8,218 nt of DNA from Chloroflexi bacterium RBG_16_68_14 (GTDB lineage: Bacteria; Chloroflexota; Dehalococcoidia; DSTF01; RBG-16-68-14). The notes beneath the pieces are model-generated. The model ran no database searches and was not told the origin of the DNA. It saw only the letters and a program-made list of their open reading frames with translations. Both the position numbers and the translations under genes were made by a program. The stretch is from positions 669 through 8,886 of the forward strand of contig MGOB01000094.1 of NCBI GenBank assembly GCA_001796995.1. The letters are read 5' to 3'. Positions within the stretch are counted from its first letter, which is position 1, and every line of letters begins with the position of its first letter. Shown here in pieces: positions 6,673 through 8,218 of the stretch.

Positions 6673-7773
6673 TCAGACGGAGCGCAGGGAGAGCCACTGG
6701 TTCACGGTGGGCCAGAGGCGCAGCATGGCGTTGGCGCCAGCGATGAGGCTGACGTGCCCTCCCTTGACCGTCAGGTCCTGCTTGTCGGTGCTCCCCACGA
6801 TGGAGGTCAGGGGACGGGTGGCGTCGTACGGGGCGATGTGGTCATACTCCGCCATGGCGTTGAGCACAGCGCAGGTGAGGCGTCGCGGGTCGACGCGCCT
6901 TCCGCCCAGCACCAGCCCCCCCTTCACCAGCCTGTTGGCCCACATGAGCTCCTTGGTCATCTGCCGGTAGCACTCGCCCGGGAAGGGGATCTGGTCGTTG
7001 ACCCACTTGTAGCGGATGCGCCAGTTGTACACGTAGGCCTCGTCCCAGAGGTTGTCCCAGAGCCGCACGTACCCCAGCGCGCGGTCCAGCGGCCGCAGCA
7101 TCTCCAGCGAGAGGAGGATCGCCTCGGCCGGGACGTTGCCGTAGGCATCGACGAGGCGGTCGACATTGAACCAACGGGGGTCGGCCCAGCGGTGCAACAG
7201 CCCCATGCTGGCGAAATCGACGGGGGTAGCGACGCAGACCAGGTTCTTGAGGCCCGCCTCTGGGAAGGCGCTGCCGTACATGATGCCGAAGAGGCCGCCC
7301 ATGCAGTAGCCGAGGAAGGAGTGCTCCCGCTCCTTGGTGATCCGCTGGACTTCCTCCACGCAGCGGGGCATCAGCTCCAGCACGTAGTCCTCCAGCTGCA
7401 TCGCGCTGTCCTGCGGCCGGGGGACGCCCCAGTCCACCATGTAGACATCGAAGCCCTGCTGAAGCAGGTATTCGACGAAGCTCTGTCCGGGCACCAGGTC
7501 CAGGATGTAGGGCTTGCTGATGAGGGACATGACGAAGATGATGGGCACCCGGTAGACCTCATCGACCATCGGACGGTAGCGGTAGAGGCGAAGGGTGCCG
7601 CGGGCGTAGATGGTATCTTTCGGGGTCAGGCCCACCGGCGGCTCGTCCCGGCCGAGCAGCAGGTCGATGCTGCGGCGGGAACGCCGGAAGGTGCGCTCCA
7701 CCTCTCGGCGCAACTGGTCTCCGACGACGATACCACTACGAGTTGCTTGGCTGACCATGTCTGGCCCCGTCAT
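6673..7773 (-). CDS. phaC: Class III-type poly(hydroxyalkanoate) synthase catalytic subunit PhaC
   Basis: PhaC polymerises (R)-3-hydroxyacyl-CoA into polyester granules. From the ATG at 7773 it is 366 residues, close to class III PhaC (~355) and much shorter than class I/II (~560-600). Family landmarks are YRYRPMVDEVYRVPIIFV, VYMVDWGVP, the nucleophile elbow FLGYCMGG with C157 (a Cys replaces the usual Ser), CVATPVDF, GGLVLGGRRVD, AEYDHIAP with D311, and VKGGHVSLIAG with H340. The triad is therefore intact. An in-frame TTG at 7788 lies directly beside a hairpin and has no Shine-Dalgarno site. The ATG at 7773 has AGGG five bases upstream and is preferred; another ATG at 7758 is possible. Class III enzymes need a PhaE subunit and class IV enzymes PhaR, and the upstream coiled-coil gene is the only candidate here. 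No phaA or phaB is in the window, so monomer supply must be encoded elsewhere. Confidence 0.92.
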   Translation of the reverse strand: MTGPDMVSQATRSGIVVGDQLRREVERTFRRSRRSIDLLLGRDEPPVGLTPKDTIYARGTLRLYRYRPMVDEVYRVPIIFVMSLISKPYILDLVPGQSFVEYLLQQGFDVYMVDWGVPRPQDSAMQLEDYVLELMPRCVEEVQRITKEREHSFLGYCMGGLFGIMYGSAFPEAGLKNLVCVATPVDFASMGLLHRWADPRWFNVDRLVDAYGNVPAEAILLSLEMLRPLDRALGYVRLWDNLWDEAYVYNWRIRYKWVNDQIPFPGECYRQMTKELMWANRLVKGGLVLGGRRVDPRRLTCAVLNAMAEYDHIAPYDATRPLTSIVGSTDKQDLTVKGGHVSLIAGANAMLRLWPTVNQWLSLRSV

Positions 7774-7788
7774 CCCTGCCCTGGCCAA

Positions 7789-7808
7789 GCCACCGCTTCA
7801 GCGGTGGC
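7789..7808 (-). promoter_or_regulatory. Perfect hairpin between the coiled-coil gene and phaC
   Basis: GCCACCGC (7789-7796), a four-base loop and GCGGTGGC (7801-7808) form an uninterrupted 8-bp stem. It begins 19 bases after the coiled-coil gene's stop codon and ends 15 bases before the phaC ATG at 7773. There is no T-run. It could act as an attenuator, a Rho-assisted partial terminator or an RNA-stability element setting the relative levels of the two proteins. It would also crowd the ribosome site if the TTG at 7788 were the start. Confidence 0.55.
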
Positions 7809-7827
7809 GACAAGAGAGCCGGGGCGG

Positions 7828-8218
7828 CTACCGTCGCAGTTCCTCAGGGATCACTGTCTCCTCGGCGTGGCCTCTCTCGTCAGCTAGGACACCGACAGTC
7901 ACCCGGTATGGTGCGGGCTCCCGCGCCCAGGCGGGCTCGCGCTCGACCGCATCGACGGTCCCCACGGCGATCTGGAGCATCTCCTCGATGCGCGCCAGCC
8001 GTTCCTCCAGCGCCCGCAGCCTCTCGGCCTCAGCAGCCGCGAGGGCCGCCGGAATCGCCTCCTGGGGCGCCGGCGCCTCCGCCGGAACCATCTCCTGGGG
8101 CGCCCGCATTTCCACCGGGACCTCCTCCTCGTACGGGACGCCCGGGGGCACCCGTGTCCGGGCAGGCTCCCTCTCCAGATCGAGGCCGCCCGCTCGCACT
8201 TCGACCGTCCCCGTCGCG
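7828..8218 (-). CDS. Pro/Glu-rich coiled-coil protein, possible PHA synthase partner (5' end outside window)
   Basis: I do not recognise this family. The frame is open to the window edge and the codons before the GTG at 8199 (TVE) continue the same composition, so the real start probably lies beyond the window; at least 129 residues are visible. Three zones can be seen. First is a charged Pro/Glu-rich part with repeated [VA]P[YQ]E...[VI]P[VA][EA] units (VPYEEEVPVE, APQEMVPAE, APQEAIPAA). Second is an Ala/Glu/Leu/Arg-rich coiled coil (AALAAAEAERLRALEERL and onward, about 8048-7962). Third is a tail with two REPA motifs, ending VIPEELRR. There is no membrane segment or signal peptide. Codon use is strongly GC3-biased on this strand, which supports real coding. 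It lies 54 bases upstream of the phaC ATG in the same direction. An amphipathic coiled coil beside a class III synthase suggests a PhaE-, PhaR- or phasin-like granule protein, but this rests on position and composition only. Confidence 0.65.
   Translation of the reverse strand, partial: ATGTVEVRAGGLDLEREPARTRVPPGVPYEEEVPVEMRAPQEMVPAEAPAPQEAIPAALAAAEAERLRALEERLARIEEMLQIAVGTVDAVEREPAWAREPAPYRVTVGVLADERGHAEETVIPEELRR
8046..8104 (-). repeat. Imperfect 33-bp-period repeat inside the coiled-coil gene
   Basis: The 26-base segments 8046-8071 and 8079-8104 match at 22 positions by eye and are offset by exactly 33 bases (11 codons). They encode APQEAIPAA and APQEMVPAE. A more degenerate third unit, starting near 8112, encodes VPYEEEVPVE. 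The codon-multiple period keeps the frame and points to expansion of a protein repeat. Confidence 0.6.

Noticed and set aside
6475..7887. 470-residue plus-strand open frame opposite phaC, with a good ribosome site (AAGGGAG, five bases before GTG)
   Set aside because: Nearly all of it is the antisense shadow of phaC, rich in His, Val and Gln runs without any recognisable fold. The ribosome site is noted separately as a low-interest lead for a small gene.
1..8218. CRISPR arrays, insertion-sequence ends or transposases
   Set aside because: No regularly spaced repeats were found. The only short-period repeat lies in frame inside a coding region. No transposase-like translation or terminal inverted repeats with target duplications were seen.

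Overview
This is a GC-rich, gene-dense bacterial window whose genes show strong G/C preference at third codon positions. There are five protein-coding genes, two of them cut by the window edges, and one 448-bp non-coding stretch. The mix of an AddAB-type recombination nuclease, a class III poly(hydroxyalkanoate) (PHA) synthase and a possibly leaderless gene would fit a high-GC Chloroflexota-like or other high-GC bacterium. That placement is a weak inference from content, since no rRNA or marker gene is present.

Layout. Positions 1-4005 (+) hold the end of an AddB-like nuclease and a complete AddA-like helicase-nuclease. The two are separated by one base and almost certainly cotranslated; together they would form a double-strand-break-resecting helicase-nuclease. 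After a 50-bp gap, 4056-5315 (+) encodes a class V PLP-dependent enzyme that lacks the C-terminal cysteine of cysteine desulfurases. Its GTG start sits just downstream of a -10-like element, which suggests a leaderless transcript. It converges on an alpha/beta hydrolase at 5355-6224 (-), and a 9-bp inverted repeat covers both stop codons.

The 448-bp stretch 6225-6672 separates the hydrolase from the PHA synthase. It contains a perfect 20-bp palindrome at 6420-6439, which overlaps the -10 of a plausible minus-strand promoter and looks like a repressor operator. It also contains several smaller hairpins.

The right end, 6673-8218 (-), is a likely operon: an edge-truncated Pro/Glu-rich coiled-coil protein, then a perfect 8-bp-stem hairpin, then a 366-residue class III-type PHA synthase (PhaC) with an intact Cys-Asp-His triad. 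Class III synthases need a second subunit, so the unrecognised coiled-coil protein is a reasonable candidate PhaE-, PhaR- or phasin-like partner.

I see no CRISPR array, insertion sequence, tRNA or rRNA, and no clear evidence of a wholly new multi-gene system. The items most worth following up are the palindromic operator, the phaC partner with its intergenic hairpin and internal repeats, and the leaderless start.
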